A stretch of 64,000 bases of DNA from Ustulina deusta (GCA_023159155.1 JAJNNX010000046.1:248001-312000); one strand, 5' to 3'. Counted from the stretch's first letter, positions 9,951 to 21,577 are shown. Numbers and translations: made by a program. Notes: a model not told the origin generated them from the letters alone.

Positions 9951-12086
9951 ATGTCAGATCCCAAAGAATCCACCATTGCGAATTCCTTCATCTCTCATTT
10001 ACGCCAAGCATCCCGGGTTTCATGTCCGGTGGGAGGCTGTGGTGACACATTTCCTGCCATTGATGATAGAATTCGCCAACATTTTAACTCAGAGCACCGC
10101 GACTATATAGAAGGAAAGGATATCGGTGCTCTTGTCCGTGCTGTGAAAAGAGGCCGGTACGTACCCTCTACATCCCTTCTCAATCAAATTATGAGGCTGA
10201 TACGCCTCCCTACTTTCAGGAGCATACCTACCCAGGGGAAACAATCTAGTACGGCTCGGTCGGCTAGTCTGCCAAGGACGTCCAGAACTCGTTGTCCACA
10301 AACTAGTACCCCCCCTGACCCCGACTTTCTTCGAAGGGGCCCTCAGCAAGGCAAACTCTGGGACCCCGAACATGCCTCTGTACCGTCGCCTTGTAGGGCA
10401 AGGTCGAACCAATCGAAGCCCTCAAAGACTTCGGCGGCACCCGGAAGAGTCGACCCGCCAGAGGAAGATAGTGAATCCCTTCGACTTATTAAACAGCCCG
10501 AGATCCGGGCTGTTAGCCAAGAGCAGCTTGTTGCTGAAGTCAAGGGCATCTATGCTGGACTCATAATGGTTGAAGCAAAATGTATCGAGGTCGACAATGC
10601 CCAATCTCAAAATGATACTAAACTAAACAATGAGCAATGGCAAGCCTTGATAGCTCTGCACCGTACACTGTTGCATGAGCATCATGACTTCTTTTTAGCG
10701 TCCCAACATCCATCTGCAAGTCCAGCGTTAAAACGATTAGCTTCAAAATATGCTATGCCCGCTCGAATGTGGCGCCATGGCATACATAGCTTCCTCGAGT
10801 TGTTGCGGCATCGCCTGCCAGGGTCTCTCGAGCATATGCTAACATTCATTTACTTGGCCTATTCTATGATGGCTCTGTTATATGAGACTGTCCCGGCTTT
10901 CGAAGATGCATGGATCGAATGTCTGGGGGATTTGGGAAGATATAGGTAATGTTCACAAGTTCATATCTTTTTCTCTTCTAACTGTTCCCAAAACAGAATG
11001 GCAATCGAAGACGAGGATATTAGAGACAGAGAGGTTTGGACGTCTGTTTCCCGGCATTGGTATTTGAAGGCTTCTGATAAAGCACCGACCACAGGGCGCC
11101 TCTACCACCACCTTGCCATTCTGGCACGGCCCAATGCACTTCAACAGCTATTTTATTATACAAAATCTCTATGTGTCCCTATACCTTTCGGCTCCGCTAA
11201 AGAATCGATTATGACTCTGTTCGACCCTATCCTCAGGGTGGGCAATTATCAGCACAACCGTCTAATCCCTATTGATGTTGCATTTGTCAAGGCTCATGGT
11301 ATCTTGTTCAGTCAGAAGCAGTTAGACGGCTTACGTCCAGTTGCCAATGAGTTCTTAGGGTCGTTAGATAGCCATATCGGTCGAATTGCGAAGCGCTGGA
11401 TGGAAGCAGCGTACTACATCGCTATCACTAATTGCTGTTCTCTCTTGGAGTACGGGAAAGAAGACAATGTGATCATGAGGTCGATTAACCATCAAAACGA
11501 CGAGAAACAAGATCAAGGCATGGAGCCTGAAATTGAAATTTTAACGCCGTCGAAGGATTTCCAAGATGCCCTTTACCTTACCATGGGCACGCATGAGGTT
11601 GTCTTCCGTCGGCGGGATGACGCGAACGTGTTACCTTATATTCACGTTGTTATGGTGTTCGTGTTCTACCTTACACGTTTTCCTAATGCTCTGCATCAAC
11701 TCGACCAACTATTTCCATGGAAATTGCTTTCGTTGGTGCTCAACGGACTACTTGGTTCTTACAAGTATTATGATCGCATCCGCAGCGATGAGTTCCCCAG
11801 GGAAAGCAATAACCCGCCCCGTCCTGTGCCGGAGGACTTTGCACTTGAGGGCCTTCTCTTCGTCGACCAGTACTACCCCAATGACTGGTTTGCTAACGAT
11901 AAGATTGACGACGATGAGAAGTATTTCGAAATGGCTTCGATGACAGACGTTAGAAAGGAGAGAATCCTTTGGCTTGGCTGCAAGATTGCTCAATCTGGGA
12001 GAGCGTTAACATACGACGAAGGCACGAATCAGTTCGGTGTATCCCCTGAGTATGAGAAGGAGATCAATGACATTTCTAAAGGGTGA
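9951..12086 (+). CDS. C2H2 and EST1-type DNA/RNA-binding domain protein, 694 aa
   Basis: Exons 9951-10945 and 10997-12086, with a 51-nt intron (GTAATG to AAACAG, branch TCTAAC). An N-terminal C2H2-like finger has Cys spaced CPVGGC followed by two His (about residues 24-45). A Ser/Pro/Arg-rich linker follows. The core matches the EST1/SMG7-type domain: EVKGIYAGLIMVEAKCIEVD, MPARMWRHGIHSFLELLRHR, then the telltale HWYLKA and RLYHHLAILARP with QLFYYTKSL. In Est1/SMG proteins this region is helical and binds nucleic acid or phosphoproteins in telomere or mRNA-decay complexes. Stand-alone C2H2/EST1 fusions are expanded in fungal accessory regions and their job is unknown. Both termini look complete. 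Confidence 0.85.
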
Positions 12087-12596
12087 TGTCCGACAGGGGG
12101 CTAAAAAGTTCATCTTGCGTTTATGTGGTATGTAATATTAATGTATATATTCTTAACAACTACCGGTGGGAGAGTACGTTTTACGAAATTAGCCTCATGT
12201 ATGCTCAATTAGAAGAAGCACAGCGGCACAGATTGCAGTGTTCATAAATAACCAAAGGCATCAAGCTTTCGTTAGTTGCATAGGGGCTAACGTATGCTCC
12301 CGAATGATATCTTTCTAAAAGAGCCTTCTCCGTCGACTCGGTCGCCCATGTGACTCACAATCCGCCCTTCTTCGCTTATGAGATCGGGTACCAAATGATG
12401 CCGCTAGGCCACCATGTGAAACCAGTACAGAACTATTGTACGGAGAGCCGCTTAAGGGGAATGACGAACTTGAACCACGGGCACGGGTGGTCATACAGGC
12501 CCGCCGTCTGGCGGGAACAGTGGAAGACCGGCAGACAAGAGCAAAGACGAGAGCAAAGACGAGAGCAAAGATGAGGACCAAGACGAGGACGAGAAG
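12087..12596. other. intergenic; acidic-coding repeat just before the next ORF
   Basis: No complete gene. From about 12530 to 12596 a 12-bp unit (GAGAGCAAAGAC) repeats about three times, in frame with the ORF at 12597. It would encode KDES repeats, yet no ATG lies between an in-frame TGA at 12471 and 12597. A missing upstream exon is possible. Confidence 0.4.
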
Positions 12597-12929
12597 ATGG
12601 AAGATACCCCACCCCAGAATCCCAGCAGACAGATCCAGCCCTTACGCCCCGGCTTCAAGATCCTCGGGGATCCGATCTTGGGTTATCTGCCTATCCAGCG
12701 CCGGAGCAAGGTGATGGCAGGAGAGACGATCATCCTCGGCTTCAGGGTCTTCGTAAAGGTTGACGGTACCAGTCCGCTCAAGGTTGCGATAGGCAGCGAG
12801 ATCGGCGATGCAGCCGCATTGGCGTACCATCAACTTCCCGAGAATGAGAAGCACGACGTCAGGAAGAATGCCGCGAAGTACGCCACCATGGCAGCTGCGG
12901 AGTTTGTCGAGATCATAGGTGTTACTTGA
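12597..12929 (+). CDS. hypothetical protein, 110 aa or C-terminal exon of a longer one
   Basis: ORF from ATG 12597 with good protein character: LRPGFKILGDPILGYLP, IQRRSKVMAGETIILGFRVFVKVDG and a helical end (HDVRKNAAKYATMAAAEFV). The frame is open upstream as a KDES-type acidic repeat, so the real N-terminus may lie in an earlier exon. No domain was recognised. The next ORF (13053) follows 123 bp downstream on the same strand and could be part of the same transcript, but no clean in-phase intron was found. Confidence 0.4.
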   Translation: MEDTPPQNPSRQIQPLRPGFKILGDPILGYLPIQRRSKVMAGETIILGFRVFVKVDGTSPLKVAIGSEIGDAAALAYHQLPENEKHDVRKNAAKYATMAAAEFVEIIGVT

Positions 12930-13052
12930 GTGCCGGGGAGCTCTAGGTCCGATCGACTCCCAATTACCTATATCTGGGCCAAGACGCTTACAGACTCCGG
13001 GAAGCCGCATATCATGACAAGGACGACCTTCCGCTAATGGATAGGAACTAGC

Positions 13053-13391
13053 ATGGCAGATAAATATATCGATTCATGGTTGGTCGAGAAAGGGGTTACT
13101 CCGGAATGGGCAGCCTTGGGCTTTTCTATAGACCCAGAAAACGATTTCAAGTATTTCCGACTTACCTATCCGCCCCCGAGGCAAGCTGCCCATTATAACT
13201 TGAGGCCTCGCATACAAGCCGGTGGTGGTTTCCAGGCACTGCCAGCGTCTCGGAGAGAGGATGGCGATGTTCAGGGGCTGACGCGGAAATTTGATCAGCT
13301 CGTGGAATTGTTTATCAGGGGACAGGAAGAAGCGCGTGAAGACGGAAAACAACAGAGGGAGATTATGAGCAGACTCCTTCCCGCACCCTAG
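13053..13391 (+). CDS. hypothetical protein, 112 aa
   Basis: Single ORF from ATG 13053 to TAG. The N-terminus reads WLVEKGVTPEWAALGFSID. The C-terminal third is a probable amphipathic helix or coiled coil (FDQLVELFIRGQEEARED). Family not recognised. The start codon sits in a weak context and the ORF may be a second exon of the preceding one. Confidence 0.4.
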   Translation: MADKYIDSWLVEKGVTPEWAALGFSIDPENDFKYFRLTYPPPRQAAHYNLRPRIQAGGGFQALPASRREDGDVQGLTRKFDQLVELFIRGQEEAREDGKQQREIMSRLLPAP

Positions 13392-13577
13392 CCGAGGAAT
13401 TTGGCAGATTCTCTACGTCAGAGGCTTCGTCTAGTACGCGCGGCAACCCTGGGCTGGCCCCACTACATGTTAGTGTATTCGAGATCTGGATGATCATTTT
13501 TTAGTCCAATTTTTTTTATAGCTATGTAGTATAAATGTAGTAGACCAGTTCTACTCTGTGCTTGTTTAGGATCCAGG

Positions 13578-14507
13578 CTAGAATGTAATCAACTTATTGC
13601 CGCTTACTACATTTTGAATGCGACGCTGCACCTTTTCAAACCGAATGTAGCCGCACGACTCGCTCTCAAGGTGATTTACGAACCCAGCTAGCGTTGTGAA
13701 CTCCTTCCTACAACTCTGTTCTGGACAGTGATACAAATCCTCCTGGTCTGCCGATAACCCGTTAGCTTACGTTTTCTAGGGGAGGGGAGTGAAACATGAC
13801 ACTTACGAGCGAGGGAATTTAAATGCTGATTAAGACTTTGTAAGAGCCCAAACAATCGATGGCAGATGTAGCACTCCCAGCTCCCACACTCCGCGTTGTA
13901 TGAACGCCTGTTCGCTTCATACTGCGTTGAGCCAGACCAACCAATCAGGTTTTTGGTAATAATACCGCCAGGATCTTTGTCACGAACGAACTTGTAGAGC
14001 GTGTCGCGGGTCAGACCAGCGGCATTCGGGCAGGAGCCAGACTCTACGTGGTGTGTGAGGCCAGTGGCCGTTGCATGGCTCTTCTTGCAGAACGGACACT
14101 GGATCTGGTAGTTGCGGTGGGTACGGGAGTTGAGATGCTGTTGAAAGGAGATTTAGTTATACTAGACGAAGTACAGGGGAGGGGAAGGGCATACCTACCA
14201 TCTTAAGATTGTTAGAGTTTCTAAAGGTCTCTTGACACTTACTGCAGTAATTGTGGTCATCATGCTCATGCTCGATTCGCTGGTTGTCTGTCGGCCACGT
14301 CTCTTCGCATCTCGAGCACTCCCATTCGAAATGGTTCAAGGCTTCCATGTGCTGGAATCGCGCTGTTTCAGAGCCGAAGTAGCGGGCACAGCTGTCGCAT
14401 TCGAATGCCGGAGCACGGTGGCCTTTAGAACGAAGGTGGTTATCACGGGCTTGCCATCCTGTTTCAAAGACTTTGTGACATGTGCCACACTCAAAATCGT
14501 AGCTCAT
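13578..14507 (-). CDS. seven-finger C2H2 zinc finger protein, 269 aa
   Basis: Minus strand exons 14507-14199, 14137-13807 and 13747-13578. Introns at 14138-14198 and 13748-13806 have canonical GTAGGT/CAG and GTAAGT/CAG ends, and all phases agree. Fingers follow in series: CGTCHKVFETGW, CDSCARYFGSE, CSRCEETWPTD, CSKCQETFRNSNNLKMHLNS, CPFCKKSHATATGLTHH, CYICHRLFGLLQSLNQHLNS, and a last one, CPEQSCRKEFTTLAGFVNHL. Several end in Cys instead of the final His. This is a recurrent fungal accessory-genome family of multi-finger proteins with a conserved DPGGIITKNLIGW segment. A nucleic-acid-binding role is likely; targets are unknown. The gene looks intact. Confidence 0.85.
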
Positions 14508-15585
14508 TCTTCTGATTTAGCGCCCCGGCCCCCTACTGTGTGGAGAGGTTAAAGTGACGCGGAAAGTATGGGTCGAGGAGGTGGGGGATGAGCATTATTG
14601 AATATGTAGCCGCTGGCAAGTGGAGGGGCGGGATGGCCCGAGACACATACCCCGCGTTAGGCTTGGGGACGAGCAGGAGATCTCGAGTAGGAAGTTCTAG
14701 CCAATCATGCAAAGGACAAGGGGTGGTAAGGGAGCTGGTCCTTGCACTTTACATGACCACGTGCTAAGCAAGCCTTCGATGCGTCTTCTGACTCTTTGCC
14801 TATCACATCTTCGGGCGCGTTGTTGAACGTGGTGGACATGGCCAAGTCTAAGCCGTGAAGTTTTTTCGATTCATGGTTCCGAGTCTGATCCCCCAACACC
14901 AGAGCAGACCATAGAAGAAGAAGAGGACACGGACATCCAGCCGGGCAGCCCTGCTAGCAGCATTGCCTCTTTGGTATCTGACGAGGTCTCATGCTCGTCT
15001 CAGAGAAGGGCTAAACGGCAGCTATATAGTTCGACACAAGTGGAGGACCCTTCGCAAGACAACTACGCCTTAATGCTCGCTTTTAAGCGTTTACGAAACG
15101 CAAGGTCACTAGAGCTAGATATCTAGTTAGATAAGGCCTAGGCGTTAGTTGGGGCGTGCTTAAGGCGTCAGGCAGATTTTCGGATCCTTGTTCATTTGCA
15201 TTATTAAACATTAAGAACCTAGTAGTATACCATAGCAGCTGCTTATAAGGCATATTAAAAGGCGCAAGTTGTATAGGTGTAATAAATGTAATTATAGTTA
15301 GCCGGCCACTAGTAGAAAGTCATTCTTGCTATTGCCCTGTTGTTAGTAAATCGCCAATCTAAACTAGCAGTACTGTAAACAATTATTATCTTTGTTTTTA
15401 TAAAAGGGGTATCCCGGGGAGGAGGCAACTCAGGCCATTGGTCACGAGGTGGGGACATACTCTAGCGATAGTAAAAAGAAAAGTATGTACCGATAAAGCC
15501 CAACTCCGATTAAACACGTCACATCACTATCCCATCCATAACAAACCACCACACCTTTGCCTGCAGCACTACAACCACTACCCCA
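14508..15585. other. gene-poor region with an ORF fragment at 14875-15126
   Basis: On the plus strand a frame without an ATG start reads 84 codons to TAG 15124-15126, with acidic/Ser sequence (GSESDPPTPEQTIEEEE) and a basic end (FKRLRNARSLELD). It could be the C-terminal scrap of a transposon or regulator gene. From 15127 to 15440 the DNA is AT-rich with no coding sign. Confidence 0.3.
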
Positions 15586-17784
15586 ATGGACGACAAGATT
15601 GCGAGGTTGTCCGCATTGCTTGAGGAAGAGCAACGCAGACGCGAAGACGCTGAGAAATCCACAGAGAAATCACAGCCACAGGCGCTCCGAGAATATCTCG
15701 AAGCTTGTCACTCACTTAGCCTTGCTATCCGCGTAGTAACCGACCGATCGCTCGCTACACAGGGCGACACTACAAACCCGACCGGCCGCATTTTCCCTCG
15801 ACGAATTATTCCGTGGGATAACTATCCAACACAACAGGAGAACATTTGGGATCAGCTGTTGGTCGACCAGCCCTTCTGTTCGGACGCCATCTTCCCATCT
15901 CCGCACCAGCTCGACTACGTCGCATCCTTGATCCGTCCCATCACTTGCGAAACGGGCCTTCGACATTTCGAGCGCGATACCGTCGAGAATGCCGTCCAGA
16001 AGCTAGTCGACGAGGCGTACAACGATGAGCAGCTACGTGTCCGCCTTGGCATCCAGGGATTTGTTACTTTCGAGAGCCACACAAACCTTGGAGCCACGAT
16101 CGATGCCGTCTCCGAATCTGTTGAAGGCATGGCTATTGCCGAAAACAACGGCACCGATGCCACAACCCCAGCCCCGAAGCGACCTCGTCCCATGGCCCAT
16201 CTCAAAGCCAAGAGAGGCAAGAGTGGCCCTGCCGACCAGTTCTGCATATACAGAAGATCCGACGGCCGAAACGTCCCAGCGCTTGCGATCGAGTATAAGG
16301 CGCCGCACAAGCTGACGAGGGACGAGGTCGTTGCTGGCCTAACAGGGGAAATTCAGCCAAAACGTGATGTGATCAATAAGGACGGCGAAGGCTTCTCTTT
16401 CGCGTCCAGGCGCCTCACTGCCGCCGTCGTCACTCAACTCTTCTCTTACATGGTCGACAAAGGTATACAATACGGCTACGTGTGCACAGGAGAGACCTTC
16501 ATCTTCTAGCATATCCCTGACGACCCATCTGTCGTGTATTATTCCGTCTGCGTGCCAAATCTGGACGTCCTAGAGGACGACGAGAACCGGCTTCATCGCA
16601 CCGCTGTCGCTCAAGTATTTGCTTTTGTGCTCCAGGCCCTTCGCTCGCCGCCGCCGCCACTGATGTGGCACGACCGCACAGAAGGCCTGGACACCTGGGC
16701 TGTAGAGTTCGAAGACGTGTTACGAGACATTCCCGAAACCGAACGCAAGCCTCCGAAGGCATCTCCCTACAGGGCCCAACGCTGGAAGGGCTTCACACGT
16801 TCGCCAATCAAGACACGCTCCGGCTGTCGACCAGAAAACCGCAATGCCCGCCCCCAGAACAAAGATGAGAGCGAAGACGAAGATCTCCCTCCCTCCCCAT
16901 CCGCTTCTCGATCCCTACGCTCCTCTAAGAAAGCACCTACATCGACGAGCACTACAGCTAAGGGCACAAAGCGGGGCCGTCATGGTAGAAGCGACAGAGC
17001 AAAGGAACAAACGCAAAAAGGAACACAGACGAGGATTCAGGACCGGCCCTTCTACACCCAGAAGTGTTTGTCAGGACTAGCGAGCGGCGGGCCCATGGAC
17101 GACGGATGCCCCAACTTCAGTAACCATCAGCGACGGCACATCAAACTACCAGAGTTTCTAGACGTAATACGTGCCCAGTTAGCCAGAGATCGTGGCCCTG
17201 ATGCAGACGCTATGCCGCTCTACCTATCTGGATCTGTTGGGGCGCTTTTTAAAATCCGCCTGTCTTCTCATGGCTACACTCTTGTCGCCAAAGGTGTAGA
17301 GGATGCCCACCTAGCCCGTCTACAACATGAAAAAAAGGTGTACGACCAGCTACGTACCATTCAGGGGAAGTACGTCCCCGTATGTCTTGGCAAGGTGGAT
17401 CTGGTTCTACCATATTATTACGACGGCGGTATTTTTGTACATTTTTTGTTCCTCGGCTGGGCTGGACGGCCCTTGTTTGATTTGCCCAGCCAAGCTAACA
17501 AAAATACTGTCATCGACGCGGTCCGCGCGGCGTTCAAGGCAGTTCACAATTTGCGGGTTCTCCATGGCGATGCTGAACCGCGCAACGTATTATATGATGC
17601 CGATAGTAGCAATGTTATGATCGTGGACTTTGAGCGAGCCTCACTTCTTAATCGCGAGCCTCTCGGACTTATTAGTCCAAACAAAAAACGGAAACATAAT
17701 ACGCGTCGAGAGAAGCAAGGCAGAAATGATTTCGCAGCGGAGTTGTGGTCTATTGTACAAGGTGTCAAGCGTTATATAAAATGA
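15586..17784 (+). pseudogene. fungal-specific kinase-like gene split by one in-frame TAG
   Basis: From ATG 15586 one frame runs 733 codons to TGA, with a single interruption, TAG at 16507-16509 (FIF-stop-HIPDDPS). The first part carries a coiled coil (RLSALLEEEQRRRED) and a domain with APHKLTRDEVVAGL. A Ser/Arg-rich disordered linker follows. The second part is kinase-like. It has a glycine-loop-like SGSVGALFKIRLS, a candidate VAK lysine, the catalytic-loop HGDAEPRN in place of HRDxxxxN, and DFERA in place of DFG. This matches a fungal expansion of HGD/DFE-type kinases. If TAG is read as stop, a 307-aa protein without kinase domain would result. An internal start at 16534 would give a 416-aa kinase half. 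Recent nonsense mutation or readthrough are both possible. Confidence 0.7.
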
Positions 17785-18344
17785 GTAACGATACTGTAGA
17801 GCGAGCCTTAGTTTTAATACCCCCATGCTTTTGACTTTAACTATCCTTCCCAAGGCCGCTCTCTGTTGCTGGTGAAGTGTAAGAAGGATGTAATGACTCG
17901 CCTAATTTACACGGAGCGAGTTAGGCTAGTAGTGTCTAGGTTTATGTTTTTAAGGTAAGAATCAACTATGGTATCGAATATTAAGCAATAAAGTCGTCGT
18001 TCACTAAGCTGTCAGGGTTTCTTCTATACAGTTCCAAGAAGTAGCTGTATACTTAGATTGATTACTAAAGGAATGACTAGATATATAAAAAAACATTGCA
18101 GAATATATGGTAATTCTTTTAGTGGTACTCGTTGGCCCCCCCGTCTCGTCGTGAGCTTTTCCTAAGGATCATAAGGATTACCACGCCCCTGGTGATCCCG
18201 TCACGTGATCTGGATGCCTCGTTGTGGCTCGTCACCGCAACCAATCCTCACTAGCCACAACCCACGCCCCATGCAACAGGCCGTAGTTCTGTTGGTTCGT
18301 AACAACGGATAGGATCTGGCGGGTGCGGCATGAGCTGGAGGAGT
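17785..18344. other. intergenic, one CGTCACGTGATC site
   Basis: AT-rich, no ORF. CGTCACGTGATC at 18199-18210 is identical to a site at 28406-28417. Confidence 0.4.
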
Positions 18345-19121
18345 TCATGACAAATGACCCAGCTCTATAGACCCTGTAGTCATATTTCGAATTCGAACAT
18401 TGTATAGAGCACGAGCTTCAAGCAACGAGACAAGCATAACTGCCCATACATTTAATATTCCCCATAAGATGTACTGGATTTGTGTACGGAAAAGGGCGAG
18501 CAGGAGGATGTGGGCGATGAGAAGTAAGCACATCCCGGAAACCGTGACTAAGTGATACGCTCCGATAGTGGCATTTCTTTTATAAAACCCGAATGCCCAT
18601 AATGTGACCATCCAACTAGCCGCGAGTAAAGATGCCACGGCAATAATTATAAGACCTCGAAACGGTGCCTGGTTCGTGGTTGAGTCGTAAATCAGAAAAG
18701 AAATGCCGAATGCCTCTAACAGTATTAGGACACTGGACAAAAAAAGCCCACTAATGCGCAACTCTCTTGTGAGGGAATTGAATGCTTCATAAGCAAGCCT
18801 TCTTGTGATATCACTACATATGAGCGCCTAGTTCTACCATTAGTACAAAAACAATAAAACAAAGGCTGGTCGACGTACTGCAGTATAGGTTATCGAGATA
18901 CTATTAGCAGCAGAAATGACATCTCGACTAATAATGTTCTTGGTAAAGAGCGTGGCTAAGATAAAGGTAAACAAAAAAAGGGTCAACGTGAGAATTATCG
19001 AGAGCTGGTGAGTTCGACTTGTTCTCAACAACCCCATATAGTGAATGCGCATAATAGATAGGATAATAAAAAGAGTCAGCCAAGCGGCGTAAAGCCACGT
19101 CAGTACTAAGATGATAGCCAT
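18345..19121 (-). CDS. polytopic membrane protein, about 6 TM, 241 aa
   Basis: Minus strand exons 19121-18879 and 18827-18345. The 51-nt intron starts GTACGT and ends AACTAG, with a TACTAAT branch site, and leaves both exons in phase 0. Hydrophobic segments in order: LTWLYAAWLTLFIILSIM, IILTLTLFLFTFILATLF, LFLSSVLILLEAFGISFLIY, LIIIAVASLLAASWMV, VSGMCLLLIAHILLLALF and YILWGILNVWAVMLVSLL. Short charged loops (MRIHYMGLLRTSRTH) separate them. No family was recognised. Without the splice, the second part would lack an ATG, which favours the two-exon model. Confidence 0.65.
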
Positions 19122-20064
19122 GGTGATAAAAAGACCAGCACTCCAACTATTATTATTAACTTAGCTCGGTGTACTTGTATTTATAATTGTCTTTTTTACT
19201 TGTATTGCACATTCCAGCACGCTCTATAAGGTTAGGCAGACTTGGAGCCACCCTAACCAACATAAATCTCAAGCCATCGCCTTAAGAAGTTGGTGGTAAG
19301 GATTATAGCTACCTGCCTAAATTCTGCAGAAGTGGATAATAGTAAGTCCTCTGGTTGGATTTCGCCTACCGCGCCCCTAATCCCTCAACCGTTTAGCCTT
19401 CCCTGTTGCTTATAGGCGTCGGACAAACATAGCTTCTCTCGATTTTACAGTCGAGTAGCTAAGCAATTCACAAAGGGGAAAACCGTCATACTTGGCGTGT
19501 CTAAGTGACTAACAATCTAGAAAGCGCCAGAACTACGAAAGCTGTCGATTGCCAACTGAGGATAGTGGACAAGCGGTATCCGCCCTTAGACTTCGCATAG
19601 TAATTGCAATCCCGAAACCCACGGTCCAGCTACCTAACGAGCAGCCCACCGGATGGCTCAAACCGATTACGCCTTGTAGAAATTCTTGATCCCTGAATCT
19701 AGAATCCGCATGCCGATCCCAAGGTAAATCAGAGTGTATTCTGCCTTGCCAAATAAGTCTGATCATGCCTTTCGCTTTACTGCTCGGCATTCGGTAACTT
19801 GTGGCTTTTTATGTTGTAATTCTTAGCCCCTGTTGGGAGGCCTTAAAAAAAGGCAATGGAATTTGACAACGGGGACCGTCATGAAGTTTGAGCTGCCTCG
19901 ATCTCCAGTATAAAAAAGGTTATGATTCTGCTACCACATCTCCTTTTTCTATACTTGCTCTATAGTCATCATCTCTGATTGGCCTCTTATATTGAATACT
20001 ATTACATAAATAGTTCCTAAGTCACCTTTTTTTATATACCAACACTAGGAACAGGAAACAAAAC
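19122..20064. other. intergenic region between divergent genes
   Basis: No supported ORF. Holds the presumed divergent promoters of the TM protein (minus) and the Ca2+/H+ exchanger (plus). TATATACC occurs shortly before ATG 20065. Confidence 0.35.
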
Positions 20065-21577
20065 ATGGACCTCTTTCGCCTTTTCAACTCTAAGACGCCC
20101 CGGCGAGCTAACACATTCAATGCCGTAGAAGAGGGTCAGGCCTCTAGAAATCACATACGAACGCCGCTCCGGCATGCTACAGATACGTCCGAGAGGCTTC
20201 AGACCTCAGTTGACCACATCCCCAAAAAGGGGCAGTTCACATTCGAGAACCAGATCCGGTGGACGCTCTTTGGGACTTGGATCAACGTCTTGCTAGTGGC
20301 TGCTCCCGCTGGTATCGTGATTTGGGCCCTCAAGGTTCCCGGCCCTGCCGTCTTTATTGTCAATTTTATTGCCATCATCCCTCTCGCTGCGGTGCTCAGC
20401 TATGCGACGGAGCAGATCGCGCTCCGTACAGGTGAAGTTGTGGGTGGGTTGATTAGTGCGACTTTTGGGTGAGCCTTCTTTTCCGGTGGGCCGCTTCTGG
20501 CTTTTCTTATTTGGAATTTTGACTGATACGGGTTAGCAATGCTGTCGAGCTTATTGTTGCTATTATCGCCCTTACGGAAAACCGAATCACCGTCGTCCAG
20601 ACCTCGCTTGTTGGCAGTGTTCTATCCAACCTGCTTCTAGTCTTAGGCTTCTGTTTCTTCTTTGGTGGTTTCAATCGCCTAGAACAGTATTTCAACACAA
20701 CACTAGCGCAAACCGCGGCCAGCCTGCTAGCCTTATCTGTAGCAAGCCTAATTCTACCTACCATCGTTTCTTACGATACTTCACTGCCATCCCATACAGT
20801 ATCCCAACTATCTCGTGGCATTGCTATCATCTTGCTGCTGGTTTACTTGTTCTACCTGTTCTTTCAGCTTAAAACGCACCGCGCAGTCTTTAACGATGAG
20901 AGCAAGAAGGTCGTCACTCAAGATATATTGGAGACGTAGCAGCATGTACCTGAAGATGGAGCGACTTCAGGAATTGTCGGAACTACCAATGCCGGCCTGC
21001 ACAGTGAAACGGGCCAAACAAGCGAACAGGATCCCTCTATGGATAAGGAGGGGCCCGAGGAGCCCGACCTGCACTTCTTGGTCGCTTTGGGTACTCTGAT
21101 ACTATGTACCGTCATTATTGCTCTCTCTGCCGAGGGTCTAGTCAGCGGTATAGAGCTCATTTCATCCGTCGTCAGCGAAGAGTTCATCGGTCTTATTCTA
21201 ATCCCCATCGTTGGAAATGCGTGCGAGCATGCAACAGCCGTCACTGTTGCTATCAAGGACAAGATGGATCTAGCTATCGGTATCGCCATCGGATCTTCGA
21301 TACAGGTGTCGCTTTTCCTAATCCCTCTACTCATTATTATTGGTTGGGGGATTAGTAATCAGGAAATGACGCTCGCTTTCAACACACTCCAGGTCGTCGT
21401 GTTTTTTCTCGCCGTTCTTCTTGTTAACTACTTAATCAGTGATGCGAAAAGCCATTGGCTGAAGGGTGTCCAGCTGATCAGCCTTTACGTGATGATTGCA
21501 GTCTGCGCATTCTGTAAGTCTGGATGATGAAAAGAAATTTTCTTACGTTGATATAAACAGACTACCCTAATCGTTAA
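20065..21577 (+). pseudogene. vacuolar Ca2+/H+ exchanger (CAX/VCX1 family) with one in-frame TAG
   Basis: Exons 20065-20468, 20537-21513 and 21561-21577 give 466 codons in a single frame. Both CAX signature repeats are intact: GNAVELIVAIIALTENRI with GSVLSNLLLVLG, and GNACEHATAVTVAIKDKMD with GSSIQVSLFLIPLL. The tail ends FYYPNR as in relatives. About ten TM helices are expected, in the vacuolar membrane. The frame is broken only by TAG at 20937-20939 (codon 269), in the central acidic loop between the two halves, followed by CAG. If not bypassed, the product has only the N-terminal half. CAG to TAG is the simplest origin. No in-phase intron with normal signals removes it. Confidence 0.8.

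Noticed and set aside
14157..14552. Plus-strand ORF over the zinc-finger gene
   Set aside because: Shadow of the seven-finger minus-strand gene.
14705..14899. Minus-strand ORF of 64 aa
   Set aside because: Begins at TTG, no upstream exon found.
18928..19146. Minus-strand ORF in another frame
   Set aside because: Overlaps the membrane protein exon 1 in a different frame; not hydrophobic in a regular way.
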